A stretch of 64,000 nucleotides of DNA from Sutcliffiella cohnii (lineage in GTDB: Bacteria; Bacillota; Bacilli; Bacillales; Bacillaceae_I): assembly GCF_002250055.1 (NCBI RefSeq), contig NZ_CP018866.1, positions 3,154,501 to 3,218,500 of the forward strand. The letters run 5' to 3'. This document shows positions 17,568 through 27,760 of this stretch, one piece after another; within the stretch, counting starts at the first letter, position 1; each line of letters starts with the position of its first letter. The notes under the pieces are model-generated. The model had not been told where the DNA came from and made no database searches. It was given only the letters and a program-made list of their open reading frames with translations. Position numbers and translations under genes: made by a program.

Positions 17568-18041
17568 TTATTTTATGTTAACGATTTTAACGTTCATTTC
17601 TCCACCTGGAGTTTGAATCGTCACTTCATCGCCAACTTTTTTACCCATTAAAGAACTGCCCATTGGAGATTCATTTGAAATTTTACCTTCAAAAGGATCA
17701 GCTTCTGCACTACCAACAATCGTATATGATTCTTCCTCTTCATCTGGAAGCTCTTTAAATACAACCGTTTTACCTAGAGTTACAACATCGCTATTTGCAT
17801 CTTCTTGAATAATCTTTGCGTTACGAACCATTTGCTCTAATAAAGTGATACGTCCTTCCACAAACGCTTGCTCTTCTTTTGCAGAATCGTACTCAGAGTT
17901 CTCGGAAAGGTCACCGAAGCTACGTGCTATTTTAATACGCTCTACTACTTCTTTACGGCGTACCGTCTTTAATTCCTCTAATTCTTTTTCTAATTTTTCT
18001 TTCCCCGCTAATGTCATTGGATAAATTTTTTCTTGTGCCAT
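17568..18041 (-). CDS. greA: Transcription elongation factor GreA
   Basis: GreA rescues backtracked RNA polymerase by stimulating cleavage of the nascent RNA. The 157-residue protein has the N-terminal coiled coil with the loop acidic tip ([20 protein letters not shown]) and the C-terminal FKBP-like domain ([20 protein letters not shown]). ATG 18041 follows AAGGAGTG. The udk-greA gap of about 175 bases shows no gene. Confidence 0.97.
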   Translation of the reverse strand: MAQEKIYPMTLAGKEKLEKELEELKTVRRKEVVERIKIARSFGDLSENSEYDSAKEEQAFVEGRITLLEQMVRNAKIIQEDANSDVVTLGKTVVFKELPDEEEESYTIVGSAEADPFEGKISNESPMGSSLMGKKVGDEVTIQTPGGEMNVKIVNIK

Positions 18042-18215
18042 TTATATTCACTCCTTCTAGTATTCACTTTCCCTTTTTGGTAAGAGGTTGTTGTATCTTC
18101 CATATTCAAAAAAGTGGGTCTTCTATGTATATGTGGAAAAAGATGTACCCATAAAATGGAATACATCAAACATTCATTTCCACTATTGGAAAAATCTCTA
18201 ACTTCCCATATATTA

Positions 18216-18851
18216 TTACATAATCGCCTTTTGTTCAAGAATTGTTTGAATTTTTGTTACCATTAAATCAATTGCTACATGATTTTGTCCACCTTCAGGA
18301 AGGATAATATCTGCATAACGTTTCGTAGGTTCAATAAATTGATTATGCATTGGACGTACCACATTCACATATTGATCAATGACCGAGTCGATAGTACGAC
18401 CACGTTCTTTAATATCTCGTAAAAGGCGACGGATAATACGAATATCTGCGTCGGTATCAACAAATAACTTAATATCCATTAAGTTTCTTAATCTTTCGTC
18501 CTCTAATACGAGAATTCCTTCTAAAATGATAACTTCTTTCGGATCCACTTCAATTACTTTATTTGAACGAGTGTGTAACGTATAATCATAAACTGGTTTA
18601 TTAACAGTTTTATGCTCTAGTAATTGTTTTATATGCTCGATTAATAAATCATTGTCAAAAGCAAGTGGATGGTCATAGTTTGTTTTTAACCGTTCTTCAA
18701 AAGGTAATTCTGATTGATCTTTGTAATAATAATCTTGTTCAATAATTAATATAGATTGGTTTTGGAAATGTTCATAAATTGATTTTGTAACACTTGTTTT
18801 CCCCGAGCCAGACCCACCGGCTACACCAATAACAATTGGTTTTTTACCCAT
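18216..18851 (-). CDS. udk: Uridine kinase
   Basis: Udk phosphorylates uridine and cytidine for pyrimidine salvage. The 211-residue P-loop protein has [12 protein letters not shown] at about residues 9-20, DYYYKD for substrate contact and EGILVLED. It follows trhP2 by 6 bases, keeping the conserved trmR-trhP1-trhP2-udk order. Confidence 0.97.
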   Translation of the reverse strand: MGKKPIVIGVAGGSGSGKTSVTKSIYEHFQNQSILIIEQDYYYKDQSELPFEERLKTNYDHPLAFDNDLLIEHIKQLLEHKTVNKPVYDYTLHTRSNKVIEVDPKEVIILEGILVLEDERLRNLMDIKLFVDTDADIRIIRRLLRDIKERGRTIDSVIDQYVNVVRPMHNQFIEPTKRYADIILPEGGQNHVAIDLMVTKIQTILEQKAIM

Positions 18852-18857
18852 TAGCAG

Positions 18858-20129
18858 TTATTGCTCCTTTCGCATCATGTTGTATGGGTATATTGGCTGT
18901 TCCACTTTAAATTTCACGATTTGAAGCGGGTGACGAGCTGCATCTAACTCATTACCGTCCTCATCCCAAATTTTTTCTACTTTTTGTGTGAAGTTTTCAA
19001 TTTCCGGTCCAAAAAATTCTACTTCATCACCAGGTTTAAAGTAATTACGTTGTTGTAACGTAACCATTTTCGTTTCTTGATCATAATCAAGCACTAAACC
19101 GACAAAATCAAACGTCGTCTTTTTGCTATGATTACCAAACATTTGCTCTTTATACCCAGGAACTCCTTCAAAAAATGCTGTCGCAGTGTCACGATTCGCA
19201 CATTTATCAAGCTCTTTTAGCCATTCTTGTTGAATGACAAAATTTTCTGGGTCGGCACAATATGCATCAATTACTTTTCGATAAACACTTACAACTGTGG
19301 CGATATAATGAATCGATTTCATTCTACCTTCAATTTTTAAACTATCAATGCCTAGTTCAATCATTTTCGGAATAGACTCGATAAGTTTTAAATCTTTCGG
19401 ACTCATCGCAAAAGGTGCATCCTCTTCGGTATATAATGGATTTTCAGTACCGTTATCAATTGTATAAAGATCATAATCCCAACGACATGATTGACAGCAA
19501 CCACCACGGTTAGAGTCACGAGCAGTCATATGATTACTTAGTACACAACGTCCTGAGTATGCAATACACATTGCACCGTGAATAAAAGTCTCAATTTCAA
19601 TGTCTACTTTTTCTTTCATTTCACGAATTTCTTCTGCACTTGTTTCACGTGCTAGTACGACACGCTCTAATCCTTCTTCTTTCCAGAACTGAACCGCTTT
19701 CCAGTTTGAGAGGGATTGTTGTGTACTTAAATGAACTTCAATACTCGGTGCAACACGACGACATGTTTCAATAATTAGTGGGTCGGCTACAATAATTCCG
19801 TGTACTCCTGCTTTTTCAATACCACGTAAATAATCTTCTAAACCATCAATGTTTTCATTATGGGCAAAAATATTAGTTGTTACATATATTTTTGCACCAT
19901 ATTTACTAGCAAATTGAACACCTTCTGCCATTTCTTCAAATGTGAAGTTATCAGCATTTGAACGGAGGCCATATTCTTGTCCACCAATGAAAACTGCATC
20001 AGCACCGTAACGAACGGCGATTTTTAATTTTTCTAAATTACCAGCTGGTGCTAGTAACTCAGGTTTTTTCACAATTACACGTTTTCCGTCAACTATTTTT
20101 GATATTTTATCATTAATAATCGTTGTCAT
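18858..20129 (-). CDS. trhP2: U32 family tRNA hydroxylation protein TrhP2
   Basis: TrhP proteins make 5-hydroxyuridine at tRNA wobble position 34 using prephenate, as known from E. coli TrhP and B. subtilis YrrN/YrrO. The 423-residue protein has PELLAPAGNLEKLKIA, YGADAVFIGG, and a Cys cluster (HGAMCIAYSGRC, GGCCQSC) likely to hold an iron-sulfur cluster, with a C-terminal beta domain. It is longer than its neighbour TrhP1 and carries the full Cys set. Confidence 0.92.
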   Translation of the reverse strand: MTTIINDKISKIVDGKRVIVKKPELLAPAGNLEKLKIAVRYGADAVFIGGQEYGLRSNADNFTFEEMAEGVQFASKYGAKIYVTTNIFAHNENIDGLEDYLRGIEKAGVHGIIVADPLIIETCRRVAPSIEVHLSTQQSLSNWKAVQFWKEEGLERVVLARETSAEEIREMKEKVDIEIETFIHGAMCIAYSGRCVLSNHMTARDSNRGGCCQSCRWDYDLYTIDNGTENPLYTEEDAPFAMSPKDLKLIESIPKMIELGIDSLKIEGRMKSIHYIATVVSVYRKVIDAYCADPENFVIQQEWLKELDKCANRDTATAFFEGVPGYKEQMFGNHSKKTTFDFVGLVLDYDQETKMVTLQQRNYFKPGDEVEFFGPEIENFTQKVEKIWDEDGNELDAARHPLQIVKFKVEQPIYPYNMMRKEQ

Positions 20130-20150
20130 TTCTGTAACCCTCCCTTGTTT

Positions 20151-21080
20151 TTAGTAAACTGTTTCTTTAAAGAAGAATCCTGTATCTAACGGGCGGTGTG
20201 GCTGTTGCTTTTCTTCTATTTGTTGTAATAAATCTTCTTTTACATCTTCATATTGATCACGATCATCAACACATAAATCAATGGCTTGGCGATAGCTTCT
20301 CGTAACATCGACAATGTATTCACGTGTTTGTAAAATACCATCTATTTTAAAGCTGTCAACCCCAGCGTCAATCATTTCTTCCAACTCATCAATAATACAC
20401 ATATCATTAGGACTCATAATATGTGTTCCATTTTCATCTTCAAAGATTGGATATTTATTTCCACGCTCTTTATCATGAAGTATCATGTTTTTACCAAGCT
20501 TACGATTTTCTATTTCCATCGCTTTTCCTTGATATTCAAAGTAGTTTCCTAATAAGGAACGTTTAGATTGGAACATGCAAACCATTCCATGAACTTGTAC
20601 TTCAATTTCAACTTCTGCATTTTCTTTCGTTTCTACGATACTCTCCATATTGATTTCACGAGCTAGCACCGCACGTTTCGCACCTTTACGACCCCAATAG
20701 TTACATGTGTAGTAGTTTGTACCAGTAGTTTCCGTACTCCAATGTAACGTTAAGTTTGGTGTAGATTCTTTTGCTGCCATTAATACAGCTGGGTCTCCGA
20801 ACATAACTGCATCGGCGTTTACACTAGCTAAAAATGTTAAATATTCTCCGAGCTCGTCCACTTTTTCGTTATGGAAAAGAGCATTCATTGCAACATACAC
20901 TTTTTTTCCGTTCGCATGTGCTAGTTCTATTGCTTCTTTTATTTCATCACGGTTAAATTCCCCGGCAAGACGTAGCCCATAACGCTCTTCTCCAATGATA
21001 AAAGCGTCTGCGCCTGCATCAATTAATTCTTTCATATGTGCAACATCTATTGGTGTTACTAATAATTCAGGTTTTTTCAT
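20151..21080 (-). CDS. trhP1: U32 family tRNA hydroxylation protein TrhP1
   Basis: The 309-residue U32 protein is a partner of TrhP2 in wobble uridine hydroxylation. It has the N-terminal PELLVTPIDV, the ADAFIIGEERYGLR barrel start and HGMVCMFQSKR. The Cys cluster of TrhP2 is reduced here, so it probably forms a complex with TrhP2 or acts differently. It overlaps trmR by 4 bases (ATGA), giving translational coupling. Confidence 0.9.
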   Translation of the reverse strand: MKKPELLVTPIDVAHMKELIDAGADAFIIGEERYGLRLAGEFNRDEIKEAIELAHANGKKVYVAMNALFHNEKVDELGEYLTFLASVNADAVMFGDPAVLMAAKESTPNLTLHWSTETTGTNYYTCNYWGRKGAKRAVLAREINMESIVETKENAEVEIEVQVHGMVCMFQSKRSLLGNYFEYQGKAMEIENRKLGKNMILHDKERGNKYPIFEDENGTHIMSPNDMCIIDELEEMIDAGVDSFKIDGILQTREYIVDVTRSYRQAIDLCVDDRDQYEDVKEDLLQQIEEKQQPHRPLDTGFFFKETVY

Positions 21081-21739
21081 TTCATTTCACCTCTTCTTTT
21101 ACTAATAGCAATACCATCACCAACTGGTAAAATAGTCGTAATATAATCTGGATGATTCATTAACCACTGATTAAAATGGTCAATTTTTTTTACTAAACTT
21201 TTTTTTCTACGTGGCTGAAGGTTGCTATAATCTGTAGCAACTAAACCTTTATAGAGGACATTGTCTGTAATGATGACGCCGTCAGGTTTTAAAAGCTTTT
21301 CATACATTTTGAAAAATCGTTCATATTGTCCTTTTGCTGCATCAACAAAAAGAAAATCATAAGGTGCAGCGTTCGTTACATCAGAGTGCTCCTCTAATGC
21401 ATCTCCTAATACTAAATGGATTCGGTCTTGCAAGGTTGCTTCCTTCACAAATTGAACGGCTAAATTATAACGTTCTTCATCCCTCTCCACAGTAACAATT
21501 GTTACATCTGGAATCGCTTCTGCCATTCTTATCGCTGAATATCCAATCGCCGTTCCTATTTCAAGGATTTTTTTTGGTTGGTGAAGCCTTAACAGTTGAA
21601 GTAATGTTTCCATTCCGACAATATCCATTATTGGTACCGTTTTTTCTTCTGCTAAATGTTCCATTTTCGTAATTAATTCATTCCGAGGAGCAATAAGGGA
21701 TTGTAAGTACGAAACAACTTCTTGTTTTTGTATATCCAC
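21077..21739 (-). CDS. trmR: tRNA 5-hydroxyuridine O-methyltransferase TrmR
   Basis: TrmR methylates 5-hydroxyuridine to 5-methoxyuridine at tRNA position 34, after TrhP. The 220-residue class I methyltransferase has ILEIGTAIGYSAIRMA (motif I), TVERDEERY and the FVDAAKGQY metal/SAM region typical of the O-methyltransferase 3 family. The start is GTG 21739 behind GGAGCCGG. Together the three genes form one modification pathway. Confidence 0.92.
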   Translation of the reverse strand: MDIQKQEVVSYLQSLIAPRNELITKMEHLAEEKTVPIMDIVGMETLLQLLRLHQPKKILEIGTAIGYSAIRMAEAIPDVTIVTVERDEERYNLAVQFVKEATLQDRIHLVLGDALEEHSDVTNAAPYDFLFVDAAKGQYERFFKMYEKLLKPDGVIITDNVLYKGLVATDYSNLQPRRKKSLVKKIDHFNQWLMNHPDYITTILPVGDGIAISKRRGEMK

Positions 21740-21965
21740 GTTCCGGCTCCTTTCCCAATTTTTATCATAGAAAAGAGAGTTCTACTCTTATAAGGAGAAC
21801 TCTGTTGTTAGGCGATTTAACCATCTATAGTGGTACTAATAATGCCTCATTTTTTCTTGTAAAACTTATTGTTAACACTTTTTAAGATGTAAATTTATAG
21901 TAGACTAACGCATAATAAATAATAGTGTATTTCTGTCCATACGACAACTTGATATATTTTATCAT

Positions 21966-22004
21966 AAAAAGAGAGGGAATGCGAATACAATTCACACCCC
22001 CTCC
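21966..22004 (-). terminator. Terminator of mltG
   Basis: A long hairpin (GAGGGnGTGTGAAT against ATTCGCATTCCCTC, with G-U pairs) is followed by CTCTTTTTATG on the minus strand, 9 bases past the mltG stop. The 21740-21965 stretch upstream of trmR holds no gene; it has a weaker hairpin (about 21774-21810). Confidence 0.75.
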
Positions 22005-22012
22005 ATTATCCA

Positions 22013-23149
22013 TTATTCACCAGAACCTGTTATATGAGTTGCACGATCCCGATTATGTTCTTCTAATGTTCGGTTAAACAACACTTTTCCATCTGGTGTT
22101 GCTAAAAAGTAAAAATAATCTGTTTCTGCAGGGCGTAATGCTGCAATAATAGAAGTTTCACCTGCATTTGCAATTGGTCCGGGTGTTAAACCTGGGTATT
22201 TATACGTGTTGTAAGGTGATTCTACCTCTAAATGAACGAATAACGTTCGGTCTAAATGCTCCCCTAAAGCATAAGCGATAGTTGGGTCTGTTTGTAAAGG
22301 CATGCCTGTTTCAAGTCGATTATAAAAAACACTAGAAATATTTTCACGGTCGGTTTGAGCGGTTGCTTCTTCTTCAATTAAACTTGCCATCGTTAATACT
22401 TCATGAATAGTCATTTCTTTTTCTTCCATCTCTGCAGAATACTGTATGATGACTTCTTGCGTTTTTATCAACATTGTTTCGACAATTGTTTCTATTGACG
22501 GATTTTCCTCATAGAAAGGATATGTTGCAGGGAATAGGTATCCTTCTAACGGGTACATAACATCTTCTGTTAATATCTCCTCTGTTAATAACACAGGAAA
22601 GCGTGCCATCATCTTTTCAACAAACGCAGGATCATTTACTGTTTCTAAAAATTCTTCTTCGTTAACGTTTGCTCGATTCGAAAGAATAGTTGCAATTTCG
22701 GTTAATTGACGACCTTCTGGAATCGTTACTTGGAACACTACTTCTTGCATTATTTTCCCTTGTTTCAATTCTTCCATAATATCGTCTAATGTCATGGCAG
22801 GGCTTAGTGCATACTCACCAGCCTGAAAGCCTGATTCATTTTTGAATTTAACATAGTAGCGGAATATTTTCGCATTGTGAACTATTCCATTTTCTTCTAA
22901 TATATTTCCAATTGCCGTTACGGAAGAACCTATCGGAATTTCGACAACTGTCGTTTCTTCTGCATTTTCATCTACTGGTTGTAAAGAATTTTTAACAAAA
23001 CTATACCCACCAGCAACTATCGCAGTTAAACTTAGCATAAGTATTATAAAGACGATAAACACGATGCGACGAACTAATTTCGCTTCATGATGCTTTTCTA
23101 ACAGTTTTTCTTTTATATCAGTTTCTTTCTCTTTTCTCTGTTCTGCCAA
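22013..23149 (-). CDS. mltG: Endolytic transglycosylase MltG
   Basis: MltG cuts nascent glycan strands near the membrane and limits their length. The 378-residue protein has a cytoplasmic tail, one transmembrane segment (about 28-51), a LysM-like subdomain and the YceG/MltG core. The catalytic Glu is in MASLIEEEA (Glu 259), and the YNTYKYPGLTPGPIANAG loop is intact. The start is TTG 23149 behind GGAGGGG; a TATAAT at 23183-23178 may be its -10 box. The 23163-23438 stretch shows nothing else. Confidence 0.94.
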   Translation of the reverse strand: MAEQRKEKETDIKEKLLEKHHEAKLVRRIVFIVFIILMLSLTAIVAGGYSFVKNSLQPVDENAEETTVVEIPIGSSVTAIGNILEENGIVHNAKIFRYYVKFKNESGFQAGEYALSPAMTLDDIMEELKQGKIMQEVVFQVTIPEGRQLTEIATILSNRANVNEEEFLETVNDPAFVEKMMARFPVLLTEEILTEDVMYPLEGYLFPATYPFYEENPSIETIVETMLIKTQEVIIQYSAEMEEKEMTIHEVLTMASLIEEEATAQTDRENISSVFYNRLETGMPLQTDPTIAYALGEHLDRTLFVHLEVESPYNTYKYPGLTPGPIANAGETSIIAALRPAETDYFYFLATPDGKVLFNRTLEEHNRDRATHITGSGE

Positions 23150-23438
23150 AAAAACCCCTCCTCTCGCTCAAATATATATTATACAACAAGTCTCTCTATT
23201 TTTTGACAAAAAACTTCGACAAATATATCATTATCTTTTTCTTTATTGCAGTGGAGTATGTTGAATAGAATTGGTAATTGATTGAAATTTTGAAGAGTGT
23301 GTGGCGAATAGGAGTATATTGGTTTCTGCTAATTGTAAAATGTGATAATTCATCTTGGACAGGTATTTTTAATTGTGGGTGGAAAATTACTGTTTAATTA
23401 CGATAACTTCACTCTCTATTTGGATAATGTATCATAAC

Positions 23439-23467
23439 AAAAAAAAGCACCATATTCGGTGCTTTTT
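23439..23467 (-). terminator. Terminator of yrzB
   Basis: A perfect AAAGCACC/GGTGCTTT stem is followed by eight Ts on the minus strand, next to the yrzB stop. Confidence 0.9.
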
Positions 23468-23471
23468 CCGT

Positions 23472-23762
23472 TTATTCTCCGCCTTCGTCTTCTTCTAAAA
23501 ACGTGTTTAACATTTCTTCAATCATGTCCCACTCTTCATCTGTTTCGATTGGGTCTAGGTTTCCACCTTCGTCCCCTTCTCCAGGAATGAAGCTTGATGC
23601 GTGGATTTCTATATCATCAGCATCATCTTCTTCTGCTCCAACAGGGTAATACAATACATATGATTTGCCGAATTCTTCCGATTCAAACGTAAATAAGATC
23701 TCACAAAGTTGTTCGTTTCCTTGTTCATCTACTACTGTAATTTGATTTTGACCATGTTCCAT
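23472..23762 (-). CDS. yrzB: DUF1292 family protein YrzB
   Basis: The 96-residue acidic protein begins [20 protein letters not shown] and has [19 protein letters not shown], the DUF1292 core, then an Asp/Glu-rich tail. ATG 23762 was chosen from AGG spacing and the conserved MEHG start. It is in the alaS-yrzL-ruvX-yrzB run. Function unknown. Confidence 0.9.
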   Translation of the reverse strand: MEHGQNQITVVDEQGNEQLCEILFTFESEEFGKSYVLYYPVGAEEDDADDIEIHASSFIPGEGDEGGNLDPIETDEEWDMIEEMLNTFLEEDEGGE

Positions 23763-23772
23763 TTCATTCACC

Positions 23773-24195
23773 TCATATTGATGTTTTGCTGTCTAAATAA
23801 CCTTGTAAGATCATGACAGCAGCTAACTTATCAATTACTTTCTTTCGTTTTTGTCTACTAACATCTGCGGAAATTAACATCTTTTCAGCGGCCATCGTTG
23901 TTAAACGCTCGTCCCATAGTACGACAGGGAGACCAGTTTTAGCAGTTAATTTATCTGCATATTGCTGGCTTGCCTCCCCACGAGGGCCAATTGTACCGTT
24001 CATATTTTTCGGTAAACCAACAACGACGAGTTCTACACCATATTGTGCAATAATTTGCTTTAGGCGTTTAAATCCTAAATTATTGGTTGCCTCATCAATC
24101 TTTATCGTTTCCAAACCTTGTGCAGTCCATCCTAATTCATCACTAATGGCAACTCCTACCGTTTTGGAACCAACATCTAATCCTAATATGCGCAT
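23773..24195 (-). CDS. ruvX: Holliday junction resolvase-like RuvX
   Basis: The 140-residue RNase H-fold nuclease has [18 protein letters not shown] (first Asp), [20 protein letters not shown] and the [14 protein letters not shown] end with the last Asp. The family is implicated in Holliday junction resolution and 16S rRNA 5' processing (YqgF). ATG 24195 follows AAGGAGTAA; yrzL ends 3 bases before. Confidence 0.95.
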   Translation of the reverse strand: MRILGLDVGSKTVGVAISDELGWTAQGLETIKIDEATNNLGFKRLKQIIAQYGVELVVVGLPKNMNGTIGPRGEASQQYADKLTAKTGLPVVLWDERLTTMAAEKMLISADVSRQKRKKVIDKLAAVMILQGYLDSKTSI

Positions 24196-24198
24196 GTA

Positions 24199-24465
24199 TT
24201 ACTCCTTACGATGATGTTCTAAATAGGACTTAACTAGTTCCTCAATTAATTCATCACGTTCTAATTTGCGAATTAATGATCTTGCATCTTTATGTCTTGG
24301 GATATATGCAGGGTCACCAGATAAAAGATATCCGACAATTTGGTTAATCGGATTATACCCTTTTTCTTGTAATGCTTCATAAACAGTGAATAATACTTCT
24401 TCCACATTTGTTTCCATTGAGTCATCCTGAAAATTAAATTTCATCGTTTTATCAAAGGAGCTCAT
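24199..24465 (-). CDS. yrzL: IreB/YrzL family regulatory phosphoprotein
   Basis: The 88-residue protein begins [16 protein letters not shown] and keeps the near-invariant [20 protein letters not shown] and [20 protein letters not shown] stretches. In Enterococcus IreB is a substrate of the Ser/Thr kinase IreK and affects cephalosporin resistance. ATG 24465 lies 8 bases after GAGG, better placed than the upstream GTG. Confidence 0.93.
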   Translation of the reverse strand: MSSFDKTMKFNFQDDSMETNVEEVLFTVYEALQEKGYNPINQIVGYLLSGDPAYIPRHKDARSLIRKLERDELIEELVKSYLEHHRKE

Positions 24466-24546
24466 GTCATGCACCTCACTTTAAGATTTCTTTTGAAATC
24501 TGGCTTGTCAATAGTTACCTCTATTGTACACCATTTACCATCAATG

Positions 24547-27180
24547 TTAAACGGATTTTACCCATTCTTCGACATATTGTAATGCTTCGTCCACTTTACT
24601 TGCATCTTTTCCGCCTGCTTGAGCCATATCTGGACGGCCACCACCGCCACCACCACAGCGAGTAGCAACTTCTTTCACTAGCTTTCCAGCGTGGTGTCCT
24701 TTTTCAATCAGGTCTTTCGTCACACCTGCCGTAATATTCACTTTGTCACCTTGAACGCTAGCTAAAACAATTACTGCAGAACCAATCTTGACTTTTAATT
24801 CATCAACCATGGAACGTAAGTTGTTCATATCAGTAGCAGGAACTTTTGCAGCGAGCATAGAAACCCCATTAACTTCTTTAACATTATTGAGCACATTTTG
24901 CGCTTCAATATTGCTTAGTTTCGTTGATAGAGATTCTTTTTCTCTTTGTAGTTCTTTAATTTCTAGCATTAAAGCGTCAATACGACTTGGAGCATCTTGC
25001 GGCTTCGTTTTTAACTTTGCAGACACGTCTTTTAATAATTGAACTTGGTCATTTAATAAACGGTATGCAGCTTCACCTGTTACAGCTTCCATTCTACGCG
25101 TTCCAGCACCAATTCCAGATTCAGATACGATTTTAAATAGTCCGATTACGGATGTGTTTGGAACATGACAACCACCACAGAGCTCTAAACTGTATTCTCC
25201 AACTTGTACAACACGTACAACATCGCCGTATTTTTCACCGAATAAAGCCATAGCTCCCATTTCTTTCGCTTCTTTAAGAGATTTATAATCAATGTTCACA
25301 TCGATATTTGCCCAAATTTTCTCGTTTACGAGTGATTCAATCTTTTCTATTTCCTCTTGTGTTACTTGGCCGAAGTGTGAAAAGTCGAAACGTAAACGAT
25401 CAGAAGTTACTAGTGAACCTGCTTGGTTAACGTGACCACCAAGCACATCTTTTAACGCTTGGTGTAAAAGGTGAGTTGCCGTATGGTTTTTAATGATTTG
25501 TTCACGGTTTCCACGGTCTACCTCTGTAGAAACAGTAACACCACTCTTGATAGTTCCATCTAAAACTACTACTGTGTGTAAGTTTTGACCATTAGGAGCT
25601 TTTTTAACGTCCTTCACTTTTGCTTTACCGGTGTCGCTAATGATCAGTCCTGTATCAGCAATCTGTCCTCCACTTTCAGCGTAGAACGGAGTCTCTTTAA
25701 GTATAAATTGTACTTCTTCGCCCTCAGTTGCTGCTTCCATTACTTCGCCATTTTTCACTATTACAGACAATACTGTCTCATTCGCTAACGTATCATAGCC
25801 AACAAAACTACTCTCTTCTTTAATCTCACCTAATGCTCCACCTTGCACTTGCATAGAATCAACATCTTGACGAGCTGCACGTGCACGTTCACGCTGAAGC
25901 TCCATTTCTTTTTCGAACCCTTCGTGATCAACAGTCATTCCATTTTCTTCAGCAAATTCCTCTGTTAGCTCAATTGGGAATCCGTAAGTGTCATAAAGAC
26001 GGAATGCATCCACTCCGGAAATAACATCTTTTCCTTCTTCTTTTGCCTTTTGTAAAATAGTTGAAAGAATTGCAAGCCCATCATTTAATGTTTCATGAAA
26101 ACGCTCTTCCTCCGTACGAATCACTCGTTGGATAAACTCTTGTTTTCCCTTTACTTCCGGATAGAAGCTTTCCATAATTTCTGCAACGACAGGTACAAGT
26201 TCAAACATGAAAGGACGATTAATATTTAATTTTTTTGCATATCTAACAGCTCTTCTTAAAAGTCGACGTAAAACGTATCCGCGTCCTTCATTGGAAGGTA
26301 ACGCCCCATCACCAACGGCAAACGTTACTGTCCGTACGTGGTCAGCAACTACTTTAAAAGCAACATCTAATTCTGCTTCCTGACGATATTTTTGTCCAGA
26401 AATTTGCTCTGTTGCATTAATAATTGGGATAAATAAGTCTGTGTCAAAGTTTGTTGGTACGTCTTGAATAACAGATACCATACGCTCTAATCCCATACCT
26501 GTATCAATGTTTTTCTTTGGTAATGGTGTATATGTACCATCAGGGTTATGATTGAATTCAGAAAATACTAAGTTCCATACTTCTAAATATCTTTCATTTT
26601 CCCCACCTGGATAAAGCTCTGGATCATTAAGGTCATTTCCATATGCTTCGCCACGGTCATAAAAAATTTCTGTATTCGGTCCGCTTGGTCCTTCTCCGAT
26701 ATCCCAGAAGTTCCCTTCTAGTCGAATAATACGCTCAGCTGGAACACCGATTTTTTCGTGCCAATAACGATAAGCTTCATCGTCTTCTGGATGAATGGTA
26801 ACAGATAATTTTTCTTGGTCAAACCCAATCCATTTATCACTCGTTAAGAACTCCCAAGCCCACTCAATTGCTTCCTCTTTGAAATAATCGCCGATGGAGA
26901 AGTTTCCTAGCATTTCGAAAAATGTATGATGACGTGCAGTTTTCCCGACGTTTTCAATATCGTTCGTACGAATGGACTTTTGTGCATTACAAATACGTGG
27001 GTTTTGTGGAATAACACGTCCGTCAAAATATTTTTTCAATGTTGCTACACCACTATTAATCCAAAGTAAGGACGGGTCTTCGTGAGGTACTAATGAAGCA
27101 CTCGGTTCTACAGCATGTCCTTTTTCTTGGAAAAAGTCTAAATACATTTGTCTAACTTGAGCTGAAGTTAATTTTTTCAT
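24547..27180 (-). CDS. alaS: Alanyl-tRNA synthetase
   Basis: AlaRS charges tRNA-Ala. The 877-residue protein has the class II core ([35 protein letters not shown]), the editing domain zinc motif ([11 protein letters not shown] and CGGCH) and the C-Ala end with the [15 protein letters not shown] glycine run. ATG 27180 follows AGGAGG and matches the usual N-terminus. Expression is under an alanine T-box and a sigma-A promoter immediately next to the tnpB element. Confidence 0.98.
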   Translation of the reverse strand: MKKLTSAQVRQMYLDFFQEKGHAVEPSASLVPHEDPSLLWINSGVATLKKYFDGRVIPQNPRICNAQKSIRTNDIENVGKTARHHTFFEMLGNFSIGDYFKEEAIEWAWEFLTSDKWIGFDQEKLSVTIHPEDDEAYRYWHEKIGVPAERIIRLEGNFWDIGEGPSGPNTEIFYDRGEAYGNDLNDPELYPGGENERYLEVWNLVFSEFNHNPDGTYTPLPKKNIDTGMGLERMVSVIQDVPTNFDTDLFIPIINATEQISGQKYRQEAELDVAFKVVADHVRTVTFAVGDGALPSNEGRGYVLRRLLRRAVRYAKKLNINRPFMFELVPVVAEIMESFYPEVKGKQEFIQRVIRTEEERFHETLNDGLAILSTILQKAKEEGKDVISGVDAFRLYDTYGFPIELTEEFAEENGMTVDHEGFEKEMELQRERARAARQDVDSMQVQGGALGEIKEESSFVGYDTLANETVLSVIVKNGEVMEAATEGEEVQFILKETPFYAESGGQIADTGLIISDTGKAKVKDVKKAPNGQNLHTVVVLDGTIKSGVTVSTEVDRGNREQIIKNHTATHLLHQALKDVLGGHVNQAGSLVTSDRLRFDFSHFGQVTQEEIEKIESLVNEKIWANIDVNIDYKSLKEAKEMGAMALFGEKYGDVVRVVQVGEYSLELCGGCHVPNTSVIGLFKIVSESGIGAGTRRMEAVTGEAAYRLLNDQVQLLKDVSAKLKTKPQDAPSRIDALMLEIKELQREKESLSTKLSNIEAQNVLNNVKEVNGVSMLAAKVPATDMNNLRSMVDELKVKIGSAVIVLASVQGDKVNITAGVTKDLIEKGHHAGKLVKEVATRCGGGGGGRPDMAQAGGKDASKVDEALQYVEEWVKSV

Positions 27181-27256
27181 TTTCCTTAACCTCCTAGAAA
27201 TATTAGCTTTACAGAATGGAACTCGCATAAAGCATTCGGCAAAATCTTTTTTACAA

Positions 27257-27502
27257 ACAAAAAACTCCCGTCCCCAAAACAGGGACGAGAGTATCTCTCG
27301 CGGTACCACCCTGATTATGATAGAATCATTTTCTACCATCTCTCAGATGCATTAACGGCGCACGCCGGCAGGTTTTACGCTGCACTCCAGATTAGCGTTC
27401 GGTTACTCTTCATCTTAGAATTCTTTCAGCCTAGGAATTCTTCTCTTTTAAGATGGGCTGTAACGTACTCGATCTTTCATAGTGTTTCATCTTATGTAAG
27501 CT
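27257..27502 (-). promoter_or_regulatory. T-box riboswitch of alaS
   Basis: The minus strand carries the T-box AGGGTGGTACCGCG (27316-27299 region) that pairs with the uncharged tRNA acceptor. A terminator follows, built on CTCTCGTCCCTG and GGGACGGGAG plus Ts (27292-27258), and a stem I begins AGATCGAGTACG. A GCT in CTAGGCTGAAAG (27430-27428) is the probable alanine specifier. Uncharged tRNA-Ala should favour antitermination. Confidence 0.93.
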
Positions 27503-27511
27503 TTTGACTTG

Positions 27512-27541
27512 ATTATATTTTAACGAACATCCCTTTGTCAA
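27512..27541 (-). promoter_or_regulatory. Sigma-A promoter of alaS
   Basis: TTGACA (27541-27536), an 18-bp spacer and TATAAT (27517-27512) on the minus strand lie about 10 bases upstream of the T-box and directly beside the right end of the tnpB element. Confidence 0.8.
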
Positions 27542-27547
27542 TGTTCA

Positions 27548-27760
27548 GTCAACAACCCACCACTTAACGACCTTGCGGGCTGTTTGAAGTGGGGGCTTGC
27601 GTCTGTAAGAGTTTGACAGTGTTTCTGCCCTTGCAGAGAACAACTACGCTTATTCCTACCCAGTAGTGCGAACGAGCTATGCTCTCCTACCTTAGCGTGG
27701 CGGAACATAAGGACGGTTGACTTCGCCCCTACCGCAAGAGTTATACTCCTGTGGTAACTA
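27548..27760 (-). ncRNA. Candidate omega RNA (reRNA) of TnpB
   Basis: By analogy with ISDra2 and other TnpB elements, the RNA from the 3' end of tnpB to the right end should form the scaffold, with flanking DNA as guide. The region has no ORF, is more GC-rich than its surroundings, and folds a terminal hairpin on CCCACTT/AAGTGG. The extent is inferred. Confidence 0.5.

Noticed and set aside
23813..24214. 133-codon plus-strand frame
   Set aside because: It is the antisense of ruvX, whose motifs are complete.
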